Assembly (NCBI GenBank): GCA_010645155.1 | Contig: CM021312.1 | Span: 13,207,125-13,271,124 of the forward strand | Origin: Tigriopus japonicus | Lineage: Eukaryota > Arthropoda > Copepoda > Harpacticoida > Harpacticidae | DNA length: 64,000 nucleotides | Reading direction: 5' to 3' | Shown: positions 1-11,401 of the stretch, piece after piece | Numbering within the stretch: position 1 is the stretch's first letter | How the letters are laid out: the number at the start of each line of letters is the position of its first letter | Translations under genes and position numbers: made by a program | Notes under the pieces: model-generated | Told to the model about the DNA's origin: nothing | What the model saw: the letters and a program-made list of their open reading frames with translations, nothing else | Database searches by the model: none

Positions 1-280
1 GGAGACGTAGGTCCGTGTTGCGTGCGGGAGGGCCATGGATGCAGCCTACGTCATGGTGTTGCAATGGAAGGCCCGTGGTTGCAGCAATCCACCTGTGGAT
101 GCAACGAAAGGTCCGTACACGCAACGGACAGTCCGTCTGGAGCCCCGGCCAAGACGTGGGACGATGCCGTGCCCGTCGGATGATGCCGTGACCGTCGGAT
201 GTTGCCGTGGCCGACCGAGCCGATGCCGACCGAGCTGATGCCTTGTGATACGTGATGTCTTGTCTTTCTAGTCAAACCTC
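1..280. repeat. GC-rich degenerate short-period repeat
   Basis: A GC-rich stretch that contrasts sharply with the AT-rich DNA after position 280. Between about 160 and 240 a short unit resembling GATGCCGTGACCGTCGGAT recurs with variation, and earlier the words GGTCCGT and TGCAACGGA recur. Both strands stay open for short distances, but no protein is recognisable and the frames simply translate the repeat. It is best read as degenerate satellite-like sequence cut by the window edge. Confidence 0.45.
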
Positions 281-1241
281 TCAAATTATTTCTAGTCTAA
301 ATCTGTGATATGTATGTTAACCCTTCTGTGATATATATCTTATTTAATTTATGCATGTTTTTAACTTTTCTGTTAGATTGAAGCTCAACTTGGCTTCCTC
401 ACTATCTTGCTTTATTGTCCAGATCATGGAGTGCAACTTCAAAGTAAGCCAATTAACTAGGACTGAGATTAAAAAGCCTCAACTTTTTCATCTCAGTTTA
501 AACTGTGGTAAACTGCAATAACTTGAAAACCATATAAACAAGTTATTAATGAGAAAATGCAGCAAATAAACAAATTATTGGTTGTTACCTTCCCTTTAAC
601 TGAACGTTACTAATACAATAAATATCTTAAAGCTCATTGTGTTCTAACTCACAATGACTTGAAAGTCTCTTGTGTGAAAACTCATTGTATAACTCATCAT
701 TGGAAAAATGTTACACTTCGCCATGGCAATCCAAGTGTTCATTTAGGCATTATTTTTTTTGTCTTCAGTCCACATTTTCTCGTCTGAGAAAAAGATCATC
801 ACCTTTTCCTTTTGATGAGCTAGGACTCCTTCATCGTCTCTGTGAGGATCTGCCGCTTGCACAGCTTGTAAAAGGATGTATTCAAGTCGGTTTTCATTGC
901 CATAGTGACTGTTACTCTGTACTATCTTTGCATCTTAGCCAGGATGGTCATTGAGGTCCTGGGATTGGCCTTGATGAACTTCTTGAGGCCTGCCACAACC
1001 TGGGATTGCGTTTTCTGTCACTTCTTTGCTTGTGAGCCTTCCTACCAGTCTTCCTCTTGTCCTTCCAGGCCTTGAAAATTCTCCTGGCGGTCCTTAGGAA
1101 TAGAAAAAATCATCTGTCCTACAGAAAATCATGATTCTTTTCGTTAGCCTCCCAGTCCAGTGAAATTCAGTGGTTCTTGTTCCATCAGTTCCAAGTAAAG
1201 GTAGTTTACTTTGAAATTGTTATCCAATTGGTGTGAAAATA

Positions 1242-3250
1242 ATAATCATAATAATAATCTTTATTGCGACCTATGGTCATGTCAACTCGTATGGAAAAAA
1301 GTAATATATGTAAATTCATACATATAACAATGAAAAGATAAGAGACAGGTCAATGGATGAAAACGTTAAAAAAATAGTTCCGTAAAATCGTGATATCACA
1401 GTGAGTTGACTAGAAGCGATTCAGTGCACGTGGAAGAAGTGAAGGGGGGATGCACAGACAGTACAGATGCAGTTGGGTAGTGGTAGATGATGAAACTCTT
1501 GGTTATTGCAGTAGAGAGGGTGGGTCAGATTGAACAGGTCCTTCGTCAGTTCCCGTCGTTGAAGGAGTTGGGCAGGGAGCCGGACAAAGGTGCGTGACCG
1601 CCAATATTCCGAAGGGATGTCAGGCCAAGGACAATAAGGTGTTGTCAAGTCCTTGACCGGGAATGACAGCATGTGTCCAGACATCACCTCCGGAAAGGTC
1701 AGGTTCCTAACACTGTTGGACACTAACCTTGCCAGCCCGATGGTGAGGGGCTCGGTTTCGCATATGAAATGCGTCCATGCATTGTTGGCATATTGGGGCA
1801 CGCAGAGGTATCGCTTGAGGAATTTGGTGTAAGAGGCATCGGCGGATTTGAGGGCGGATTGGGCGGAGTTGGGAAGCCAAAGGTGAAGGCCGTATAGGAA
1901 GATGGGGGTGATGTAGGTCCGGAAGAGTTGTAGAACTATTGGAAGAGGAAGGTTCTTGATGGGCAGTCTATTGCAGATGTATCCGATCCTGGCCTTGGCC
2001 TTGGTTATTGATGATTTGAGGTGATTGGTGAAGGAGAGTTGAGTGGTGAATGTAAAACCGACATAGTTAAAAAAGACGATTTCAATCGGACTATTGTTGA
2101 TGTGGAAGGTGGTGGGTGGCAGACGACCTTTATGGAAGACCATGGCCTTTGTCTTGATGGTGTTGACTTGAAGGCCGTTCTCTTGGCAATAACCGTGGAG
2201 AGCATTGATGGCATTTTGCAATTCCACGGCTGAATCAGCCAAGAGAACCAGGTCGTCTGCATATTGTAGATATTTTATTCTATTGTGATTGATGATGGGG
2301 CCTTGGTGAGAAAGGGCTTCGGGCAGGTCGGATACGTAAAGGTTAAAAAGGATTGGCGATAGTGGATCCCCCTGTGGAAGGCCGATGGATGTGAAGTAAC
2401 AGGGGATAGGTCCTCACCAGAACGAATGGAGCATCTGAGTCCTGCATAGATGTTGGCCAGCAGGACGCATATGGAACGCGGAATTCCCCACAGTTGGAGT
2501 TTGAGGAATAACCGCGTTCGATCCACCCTGTCGAATGCTTTGGAGAAATCGACAAAGCATCCGTAAACTCTCCTCTTAGTGCTGATGTTTGCGTGCACGA
2601 TTGCGTAGAGGAGAGTGGCTGCCGAGGTGGTCGAGCGGCTTCTCCGGAAACCGAATTGGAACTCAGGAAGGAGATTCCAAACCTCGGCCAATCCGGAGAA
2701 GCGGGCAGCTAGCAGGGTGGACATCATCTTCAAGAAGGGGTTTTCCAAGGCAATGGTCCGATGGTTGTCTGGAATGTCCTTGGGCCCCTTCTTATGGATG
2801 AAGATGATGGCTGACTCCATCCAGGCTGGTGGGAAGAAAGATGTTTGGAGGGCGTGGCTGAAAAGTTCTTGAAGTAGTGGTTGGATTTGGGTCCGGAGAA
2901 GTGCGAGTTGGAAGGGAGAAACCCCTGATGTAGACGGGGCTTTGCTCTTCATCTTCTTGAAGGCTGTGTCCATCTCGGAATCCGTGAAGGGCTGCAAAAG
3001 GGGATGATGTTCCTCCAAGCAGCCCTGGACCTCCTCCACCACTGTTTCGGATGACGATGAAAACAGTTCTTGGCAGTGGAGGAGGAATTTGCTCACTGGA
3101 ATTTCCGAGTTGGCGGCGGGTTTTTTGGCACGTTTGTACAATCCCGCCATCCTGGACGAAGCCGATGAAGAGAGCAGGTTCTCCACTTCCAATCTTTGGT
3201 GGGCCGACTCGGCGCTCCTCAGAGACTTGTGATATGCCATCCTCCATGCC
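1242..3250 (-). mobile_element. 5'-truncated non-LTR retrotransposon (LINE) with 6-bp TSD
   Basis: Minus-strand LINE inserted into repeat copy A. The 6-bp direct repeat AAAATA flanks it at 1236-1241 and 3251-3256, and the empty paralogue near 36275 carries a single copy of that site. The 3' end (low coordinates) finishes in CAATAAAG followed by an ATT-rich microsatellite tail, typical of target-primed reverse transcription. The 5' end starts inside the reverse transcriptase region, so the endonuclease is missing: a dead-on-arrival copy. Confidence 0.88.
1421..3250 (-). pseudogene. LINE reverse transcriptase, frameshifted
   Basis: Reverse transcriptase of a jockey/CR1/R1-like element. The N-terminal part lies in one open frame from about 3250 to 2400 and shows the fingers and palm motifs (PDNHRTIAL, FGFRRSRSTTSA, FVDFSKAFDRVDR). 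The catalytic YADD box lies near 2245-2260 in another frame, followed by the thumb and C-terminal region, which ends at 1421 with a cysteine/histidine tail (CICTVC). At least one frameshift near 2400 separates the halves, so no complete enzyme can be made. Clade assignment within the non-LTR elements is uncertain without a tree. Confidence 0.85.
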
Positions 3251-3831
3251 AAAATAGGAAACACAATGAGTTATATTTCAGATCTTGAAAACTAGTTAGA
3301 ATTATTTATAAAAAGTGGCCGAAAATGGCAAATATTTCGAAATGCTTCTAAATTTTGTAAAATGATTCCTGCGTTGGTCTGAAATATTACTACATTTAAA
3401 TGTGCAACCAGAGCATAGAAGTAAAGGTAAACATAAACTTAAAACATTTAGTTTGTGTCCAAAAATTGGCAATTTTTCAAACTTTGATAAAACGGTCAAT
3501 TTTAGAATAAGAAACGCCCTTAGAAGAAATTTTTGTGTTCTTCTTCCGGTTTAGGTGAAACCCTCTTTCCGAAGAACCTTGTGGTTTTATTTGGTGACTC
3601 AAATCGTCAATCTCTGCTAAACTAATCAAAAATGGACCAGTCAAAACAGTCAAACTCAAACCTCCTAAAAGTGACCGAGGATTCGGCCAACGGGCTATTC
3701 TGGGTCCGACCGCATTTGTATAGACCCTACCTGTCTGCCGATCTAAGAGATGACGTCATAATGCCGTAGATATTGACAAAAGGGGAGAGCATAGATTACC
3801 TGAACTAAACTTAATTTTAACCAAACCTAAC

Positions 3832-4978
3832 CACGGTGTTCCGAATGGCGTTTTAGGTTTGAATCAAAATACCCAAAGACACCATGGCACTTTTTGGACC
3901 CACAATTCAATGGGGAACAACTTTACTTTTATTGGATTACATAAGATTAGGTCCAGGGAAAAAGTTATATACCTAAAAACCTATTAAATATAACATTTTT
4001 TAACAAACTATTTAATCCATATTTAAAGACCATTTAGTTACCTAATGAATTCAAATTGATTAAAAATTCATTCAGCAGTAACTGAGTTATTTGACTTTGA
4101 ATGGTCCATTTTTGACCCCAAAAAGCCGAAAAACGCTACAGTTATATGAAATAACAAATTCCCAAAGATTTCACATAGATTTTCAATATTGCAAAAATAA
4201 ATGGTTTTTTTTTTGACTTTTGGAACTTATGTCAAAATAGCTCAAAAAAAGAAAAAATATCACTTAAAAGGTATTTAAAATACATTTTTCAATAAAAAAA
4301 CTTTTGCAGTATCAAAGACACTCAAAGTTGGATAATAATTTAAAGTTTTGAATAAATCGGTTAATGTTTCAAGTTTCGATTTTAGTCCATTTTGAACATG
4401 GTCCTTCTAGAAATCGTAATTTTGGATATGACTCTGTTAGACATTTTTATTTGTAATTTTGGCCATGTTTTGGCACAACACACACCAAAGCGTACCCTAA
4501 ATTGTTATGAAAATAACTTTCCAAAAATCTTAATCAAGTGCATTTTAAGTGATATTTTTTCATATTTTGAGCTATTTTGACATAAGTTCCAAAACTGAAA
4601 AAAATCATTTATTTTTGCAATATTGAAAATCTATGTGAAATCTTTGGGAATTTGTTTTTTTCATATAACTGTAGCGTTTTTCGGCTTTTTGGGGTCAAAA
4701 ATGGACCATTCAAAGTCAAATAACTCAGTTACTGCTGAATGAATTTTTAATCAATTTGAATTCATTAAGTAACTAAATGGTCTCTAAATATGGATTAAAT
4801 AGTGTGTTAAAAAATGTCATATTTAATAGGTTTTTGGGTATATAACTTTTTCCCTGGACCTAATCTTATGTAATCCAATAAAAGTAAAGTTGTTCCCCAT
4901 TGAATTGTGGGTCCAAAAAGTGCCATGGTGTCTTTGGGTATTTTGATTCAAACCTAAAACGCCATTCGGAACACCGTG
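3832..4978. repeat. Large foldback (inverted repeat) element, family FB1
   Basis: Two arms of about 440 bp (3832-4272 and 4538-4978) are near-perfect reverse complements around a loop of about 265 bp. The left arm begins CCACGGTGTTCCGAATGGCG and the right arm ends with its complement. The loop and arms have no convincing coding capacity. A single arm of the same family occurs at 18293-18663, so this is a dispersed family rather than a local accident. Flanking DNA on both sides is rich in AACCTAAC-like words. Confidence 0.85.
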
Positions 4979-7090
4979 TAACCTAACTTAACCTAACTCA
5001 ATTTAACCTAAACTTTCCTAAAATGATGTAAAAACAACACATCCTACAGATTCCTTTTGCAAAAATATTTTTTACCAAATAACTTCAAGGAGGTGCAAAC
5101 CCCAACTTACAGATTGTGAGCCAGGCATGCAATCTCTGAGTCACCACAATCTATTGTTGAACCTAGAGGACTTTTAGATTTAGATAGTGCTGCAGGGAGT
5201 TCTCAATGAGTCATCTCCTAAATCGAAAGACAGTTAGCTCCCATTCTTGGTTTTTTTCTACCTACACTTTATTTAAAGGTTGCGTGACAAAAAATCATTG
5301 ATGTTCCGCCCGTCTAAAATGTTCTGTTAAATTACACTATTGTTAGTTAGTGCAAAAGTTAATCAGTCTTTTCTGATCTTTTGGGAGTAGTAAGTAGAAG
5401 AGAAAGATTTGGTACTTGTTTTTCTGGAAACTTCTCATATTGGCACCTGCATGACGAATGTTTACAAAAATCTTCTCGTCAGCTGTCCTTGTTTGAGGTT
5501 TGTCAACAAATCTCAAAAACTGTTTCTTCTGTACTCGAGAGTTGTCTCTTAGTACTAATATGGCTTGTATCAATCCAAAATAATTAACAAATATTAATGA
5601 TGACAAGGTAACAGTTCTACAAATGAAATGCACATTAATAATCAGGATAGAGGAATCTCTGTAGCTTTTCCTAAACGTGATGTGGTGCCTAAAAACTTTG
5701 TTAATAACTTAAAGAATTTTTTTTTATCAATTAATGAGGGGAAGGAGACATTTTTGGTACATTTTAAGTTCATTAAAACATACCGTTTTTTTTCAACATA
5801 TGGTGCTAATACTATGTAGCATGACGGAGTGTTGTGAATGACTAGATCTTTATTGTCTACGAGACACAGATATATTTATATATAGGTTGTGATAGATTGA
5901 CTAGAGTGGAGCACGAGCATATAAAGAAGAGCAAGGCGGGAATACTACATACTATTAGAAACTTAAACTTAATACTAAAATCACAATGTTGGAAAGTACA
6001 TTTTCACAATTTTCAATTTTTTTTCAGTTTATCCTCCATCAAAGGAATTGTAATTAACACAATTTTCATGTTCTGGTGAGTTTATAATAGGTCTCTATTG
6101 AAGGTCAATTAAACAGATGTGCTACTTTCTTTAAATGACGTTCATATTTATTATACAATGCTGTTTGTCCCTATCCAATTGTTTTGGAATCAAATATTAT
6201 CCCATTTTGGCATCATACCCCTGGTTTTTCATTGTATTGATTTATATTTTCAGACAAAAGATTGCACCTAAGTGCAATTATTATTTAGAACTTTTATTTA
6301 AATTTCATTAAGAAGGTATCATTGCACAATTGTTAGACTCTCAAATGTAAAAATTAGTAAAAATCATATGTTGTCAACATGGAATATGAAACACTTGAAA
6401 GGTCATCTCTGGTCATCCTTACACATTGGCTGGGGGTGTATAAATCATACTTAGGCCATAAAGGGCATATTTCGATTCTATTTCATAAAGAATACAGCTA
6501 ACTTTCTGATCTAGAAAGCACTATCATATTGCACAATGGGTGTACCAAATTGCAAAGAGAAAGTTTATTGAAGCCAACAAATTATTTCTACTAACAACGA
6601 CACAGGAATGGGACGTGAAAGTGCAGTAGTTGTTTTATTTTGTTCAATATGTCTAGTGCCTTTTCCATCACATTTTGTGAAAACTATGTTGTGTCACAAC
6701 AATGTTCTATACAATTATTCAAAATTCCTTCTTTTTCTCTCTGCTTTTGTTCCTAACCCACTCTATGATCAATCCCGCTTTCACATCCCGTCATCATCCA
6801 AGGATGTTTTTGCATTATTTTACTCAGCCACAGGTAAAAATGGCACATTACAAATCTCAAGTATCAAAAATGTTAAGAGAACATTTCCGAAATACGGCTG
6901 TATATCCTATAAGGCTTTATATTTTATGAGCTAGCAAATAACTTTAGATAAATTTCACTATGTGCAGTCTGCTCTTAAAAGCCTTATCAGATCAAATCTG
7001 TGTTCATTAATATTATCTAGTAAAATGTATAATTTTTGTTTCTCTTTTGATTCACATGGCCATTTGCCATTTAGGACATTATTGAAAGTC
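4979..7090. other. Non-coding AT-rich stretch
   Basis: About 2.1 kb in which I see only short open frames with no protein-like composition, homopolymer runs and no recognisable repeat ends. The frames at 5897-6079 and 6608-6934 lack any family resemblance and have no coherent splice context. Confidence 0.4.
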
Positions 7091-8305
7091 TCATTGGTCC
7101 TTTTTCCCTTTTTGTAAATGATTCGGGGTGATGGCTTCCAAATCGTTGGGATCATCTGAGCTTGGAGGAAGGCGACGGCTGTTCATAATAGCCTCCACCT
7201 CACTTAACAGAGTATTAAGTGACTCATCTGTGAATGACCGAGGTTGCTCACGAAGAATTTCTGAGAGAATTGTCCTCACACTTCGTATTTCTCGCTCCCA
7301 TGCTCCCCCAAAGTGATGAGCCAAAGGGGGGTTGAAAACCCCCACATGAACCCACCTCACGTTGTTTTGCACTCCAATATACGCAGACACCATTTGATGA
7401 TCCATTTCTTGGAGCACTTCTTTAGCTCTCGCTCTGCACCAGCAAAGTTTATTCCACTGTCGGACCTACATAATGAGTTGTACTTGGCCCCGCCTAGCGA
7501 TGAACCGCCGGAGAGCCTGAATGAAAGAGTCGGTGGACTTATCGAAAACGACTTCCAAATGCACCGCTCTTGAGGATAAGCAGGTAAAGATAAGACCATA
7601 TCGATCAACATTAATTCGACCCTTCACAACCTTAAATGGGCCAAATAAATGCAGACCGGTGAAGGGTGGCTTGTCCGACTCCAAACGGTCGTCTGGAAGA
7701 TCTGCCATAAATTGGTTGATTCCTTTCCCATGATGCCTCCTACACTGAATGCAATCACGGAGAATTTTCTTGACCAATTTGACCTCCCCGATAATTTTGA
7801 AATTATCTCTGAGCTTTGCGAGGACGGTTTCTTTGCCCAAGTGGCCAACTGAAGCATGAGCTTGAAGGATCATCAATTTGGCAACATGTCCACAGGGAAT
7901 GATGATTGGGTGTTTCTTGTTGGAAGACACGCCATCCGCATTACGGATCCGGCCTCCAGATCGAAGAAGACCCATTTTGTCCAGAAAAGGAGCAAACTTC
8001 CTTAACACATTTGATTTTGGCAAGTCCCGTCCTGCTGACAAGCATTCCAGTGTTTTGGAGAATTCAGTCACCTGAACGCGAGTGAAGATCACGTCATCAG
8101 CCTTGGCCAACAAAGCAATCAAATCCTGATCTCCAACAGGGTATTCTTTTACCTTGTACTGGACCCTGAGAAGGCCTCCCACAATGCTTCTCAGTCTTTC
8201 CCGACTGGAAATGCTTTCAAACAACTCCATCCACCTGTCCTCTTTCGCCACAGTTGCCGCCGTAATCATGCGATCCCGAGCAACCTCTGGATCTTGGTCG
8301 TCCAA
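7091..8305 (-). pseudogene. BEL/Pao integrase, broken
   Basis: The frame 8305-7466 holds the RNase H/integrase linker and an HH-CC-type zinc region (HASVGHLGKETV ... CIQCRRHHGK), followed by the start of the catalytic core, which includes a DRYGLIFTCL stretch. The frame changes near 7470 and continues at 7417-7091 with the later core, containing [13 protein letters not shown] and an NSRRLPP stretch typical of Pao integrases. The frameshift makes it non-functional. Confidence 0.85.
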
Positions 8306-8459
8306 ATCGGAAATAAATTTTCCAATGGGCCACTTACACTCATTTTGCTTGAGGAAGGCAGGACCGCTCTGTCATTCTTTATTGACCACAAACTCCCGGA
8401 TTGGGAGCCCACGGCTGGCCATGTCAGCGGGATTCATATGACCAGAAACATGTTTCCAT

Positions 8460-8804
8460 TAGTGATGGACCGAAAGGGCTCATAACCGAAACCGAAAGTT
8501 TCGGGCGAAAGAGGGCTTAACCGAAACCGAAACCGAAACCGAAAGCAGTGTTCACTGTTTACAAAATTGTTCAAATGCAAAATCCGCCTTAAAAATTAGA
8601 ATGTGTTCGATGGTGGGTAGTCGCAAATTTTGAAAAATCTTAAAACTTAAATTTCAGAGGTTTTTGGACCAATTTTTTTCCATTTTGTTGTCAAACTCCA
8701 TTTTATATAGTGCTTGTCTGCTTTCGGTTTCGGTAGGCATAACCGAAACCGAAACCGAAATTTCGGCCGTAATTTCGGCCGAAAGCGCTTTCGGTCCAAC
8801 ACTA
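8460..8804. mobile_element. hAT-type MITE with perfect 8-bp TSD
   Basis: 345 bp bounded by inverted ends: TAGTGATGGACCGAAAG at the left, and a right end whose complement differs at one of 17 positions. It is flanked on both sides by the direct repeat GTTTCCAT (8452-8459 and 8805-8812). The 8-bp duplication and short TIR fit hAT. The subterminal parts are rich in ACCGAAACCGAAA words. It sits inside the Pao RNase H/integrase region; with the MITE and one repeat copy ignored, the Pao frame reads straight through, so it inserted after the Pao element. Confidence 0.93.
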
Positions 8805-8999
8805 GTTTCCATCGACCAATCTCTGACCGCTCCCTGATGTATGCAACCCTATGAGCAACAAACCGTTGAAATCGCTTCTTTTCATTCTTTATATACTTTA
8901 ACACTGTCTCACTATCGGTCCAATAATGCTCACTGATCCAAGGCACATATTTTTCCTTTCTTAGGGTCGTCACCAACTCCACAGCTAATTTTCCAGTTC

Positions 9000-10430
9000 T
9001 AAAGTTCCAAGCGTGGGATTGACAATTTCTTAAGAGGTGCCACCCTTGATTTTGCCAACATCAAACACTTCATTTCCATCATTGACCCTAATATTTGCCA
9101 CCGCCCCGTATCCCACTTCACTACCGTCACAAAATACATGAAGTTGAGATGATGTGGACCCAGACGATTCATGTGCCATCTGGAAATCTCGTAATTTGCC
9201 AGAAGGTCCAATTCCTTGCACCATTGCATCCAACAAATCTTCATACCCTCGGGAACCTCAACATCCCATTGGTATCCTTGCCGGCACAACTCTTGGAGTA
9301 ACCTTTTGACTGGCATAATTGCAGGGCCGACAAATCCAAAGGGATCGTAGATTGCTTGCACTGATGAAAGTATACGCCTCCTTGAATGATGTTGGTTTTG
9401 TTTCTTGATTACGAATCCAAAACAATTTGATTCAATCCTCCACATAACTCTCAGAGCCCTCTCCGTTGGTAGCTCTTGAATTTCAGTACTGGGTTCACCT
9501 GATATCTGGTCCAATTCGTCTGTTTTCAAGGAGTTTAGAACCGATTCATAATTTGAAACTATTTTGGTCAAATTGAATCTCCCCCGGCAGCAAATCTTCT
9601 TCACTTTGGCTATTAGAGCAATTGCATCCTCGGCAGTGTTTGTTGATTTTAACAAATCGTCCACATAGAAACTATCATGAACGACCTGAAGTGCTTCATC
9701 ACCAACTTCTTCCTGACTGTCCAAGGCTGCACGACGTAGAGCATGGTTTGCACAGCTTGGTGATGGATGATACCGCCCCAAATACATGCACCTTCAGGCG
9801 ATATTCAACCGGTTCGGTCTCAAGATTTCCATCTTCAAACTAAAGGAAGCAAAGAAGGTCTGCATCATCCTTGGGTACTCTTACTTGATAGAACATTTTT
9901 CTATATCACCCATGAACGCAATCCTCCCCTCCCGAAAACGAATCAAAAACCCCAAGAGACTGTTTGTCAAGTCTGGTCCAGGGAGCAATCGATCATTGAG
10001 AGAGATGCCGTGATATTTCATGGAGCAATCATAGACCAGACCACGCGAATCTTATCCTTTTATTTATGGTAGACGCCGTGATGAGTTATATACCAGACTT
10101 TACCAGGCTTCGTGATCAGTTCATTGGATGGGACCATCTCTGCAAAATCGCACTCAAACATGCTCTTCATAAAAGCCGAATAGTCCTCTCTATACTTCGG
10201 CTTCCGTATCAGTTTTCTTTTTATACATTCCAGTCTTTGTCAAGCCTGAAGACGGTCATTTGGAAACCGAACCGTTACATCCCTCAAAGACAGCCCAATA
10301 ACATAATGGCCTTTGGAATCCACATGAAGAGATTGATCGACCTTCTTCTTCCAAGATTTGTCCTCCATTGATGCACCGAGGACATCACTTGAGCTATCTA
10401 GAAACTCCAGAGCTTACATCCGATGAAACA
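9000..10430 (-). pseudogene. BEL/Pao reverse transcriptase, broken
   Basis: The clear part is 9787-8999, which carries the catalytic box YVDD within FYVDDLLKST, followed by Pao-typical sequence (DPFGFVGPAIMPVKRLLQELC) and the start of the RNase H-linker region. Upstream, 10430-9800 encodes the fingers region of RT but is interrupted by stops. The enzyme would reverse-transcribe the element RNA, but this copy cannot encode it intact. Confidence 0.85.
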
Positions 10431-10436
10431 TGGCTT

Positions 10437-11373
10437 TTATGTTTTCTGCTCCGGAAATCCGAGTGCAATTAGGCTTGAAGGAAGGATGTGAACAAAGTCA
10501 AATCCGATCCATCGAATGGATCGGGCTCTGACTTCGAAAGTCAGGGGCCCTCTGAACCATCTCAGCCAAAAGCTGCACTTGATTTTCCGTCTTTGACGCC
10601 TGGAAGTAGGGCGGGTTAAAAGGCGTGTCTTTTTGCATCCAATCTTGAGGACAACTTCCACCTTTGTTGGTTTCCACCCTTGGGACACGACCACTCCGTC
10701 CCGAGCGCTGACTTGACACCTCATCTATTTCGTTCAACTCCCTTTCCAACTTTTCGAGCCTGACCCGCTCCGCGTTATTCTCAGCGATTTTAGCCTTTCT
10801 CTCAGCCTCAGTTCGCAAGTCCTCCACTGGAATCATGCATGGCCTTTTCCAAAGCTTCTTTAACAACAAGCTTTGCCTTTTCTTGGGCTAAACGGATTCG
10901 AGCTGCCGACCCTGATTTCGAACTTACAACAGTTCTACTAGATCTGACTGACGCTCTTGACATGATTGTACCCACTTGTGAAATACTATCAGTGGGCTCG
11001 ATACAACGACCCTTTGATCGGTTGATCCAGTCCAATATTTCTTTCCTGAACTCATCAAATACTTTCATCTTCTTCATAAACCATTCACGTAGTCGTTTTC
11101 GATCATTTTCAGAAGAGTCCGCCTTAGTCAATCCTTCGTCAATCAACTCTTGTAATGTCCGAACTCTTTCCGCCAATATCCGAGATTCCGCCTCACCGTG
11201 ATCGATGTTAGCCTCGTCGTGAAGCAAAGGCTTGATTTCGTTGATTTTTCTAGTGATCGTTCCGAGTCGCCTTGACACCATTCTGCTGATATTTTTGACA
11301 TCTTCTTCGGAGAAATAACCCAATCTTCCATATTTTGGTTGGTTTTCCAATGAATTAGTCTGGCCACGGACAT
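10437..11373 (-). pseudogene. BEL/Pao gag-like N-terminal region
   Basis: A charged, helix-rich reading frame (11350-10808) continuing in other frames to 10437. It is rich in K/E/R and predicted coiled coil, and ends with a Ser/Arg segment. This is the expected position and composition of a Pao gag N-terminus, directly upstream of the RT remnants. No zinc knuckle was seen. The assignment rests mainly on synteny with pol. Confidence 0.6.
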
Positions 11374-11401
11374 CTAGAATTTCCTGGTTCTAGATGTTCT
11401 T

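Larger units (their letters stand above)
364..3555. repeat. Dispersed repeat, copy A (interrupted by a LINE)
   Basis: Positions 364-1241 and 3257-3555 are highly similar to one continuous segment at 35427-36583. The two halves of copy A are separated by a 2.0-kb LINE that copy B lacks. Read on the minus strand, about 700-1160 carries decayed coding sequence resembling the N-terminal half of a Tc1/mariner-type transposase, including a short FSDEKMWT-like stretch, with stops and frame changes. The outer ends share no clear terminal repeat, so whether the unit is a transposon fragment or a segmental duplication is open. Confidence 0.8.
7091..11373 (-). mobile_element. BEL/Pao LTR retrotransposon, internal part, degenerate
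   Basis: Minus-strand order is gag-like coiled region (11373-10437), reverse transcriptase (about 10430-9000), RNase H end (about 8980-8350, split by a MITE) and integrase (about 8305-7091), the layout of BEL/Pao pol. No aspartic-protease stretch is visible between gag and RT, suggesting an internal deletion. Several stops and frame changes break the RT. No LTRs are recognised: the 5' side runs directly into an unrelated long-TIR element near 11402, and the 3' side fades near 7091. Confidence 0.87.

Noticed and set aside
4978..5015. Interstitial telomere-like repeat (AACCTAAC words)
   Set aside because: Only a few irregular CCTAA words; not a tandem array of TTAGG and similar words occur on both foldback flanks.
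6608..6934. A 108-codon plus-strand frame as a gene
   Set aside because: AT-rich composition, no recognisable domain, and a second overlapping frame of similar length; no support beyond being open.
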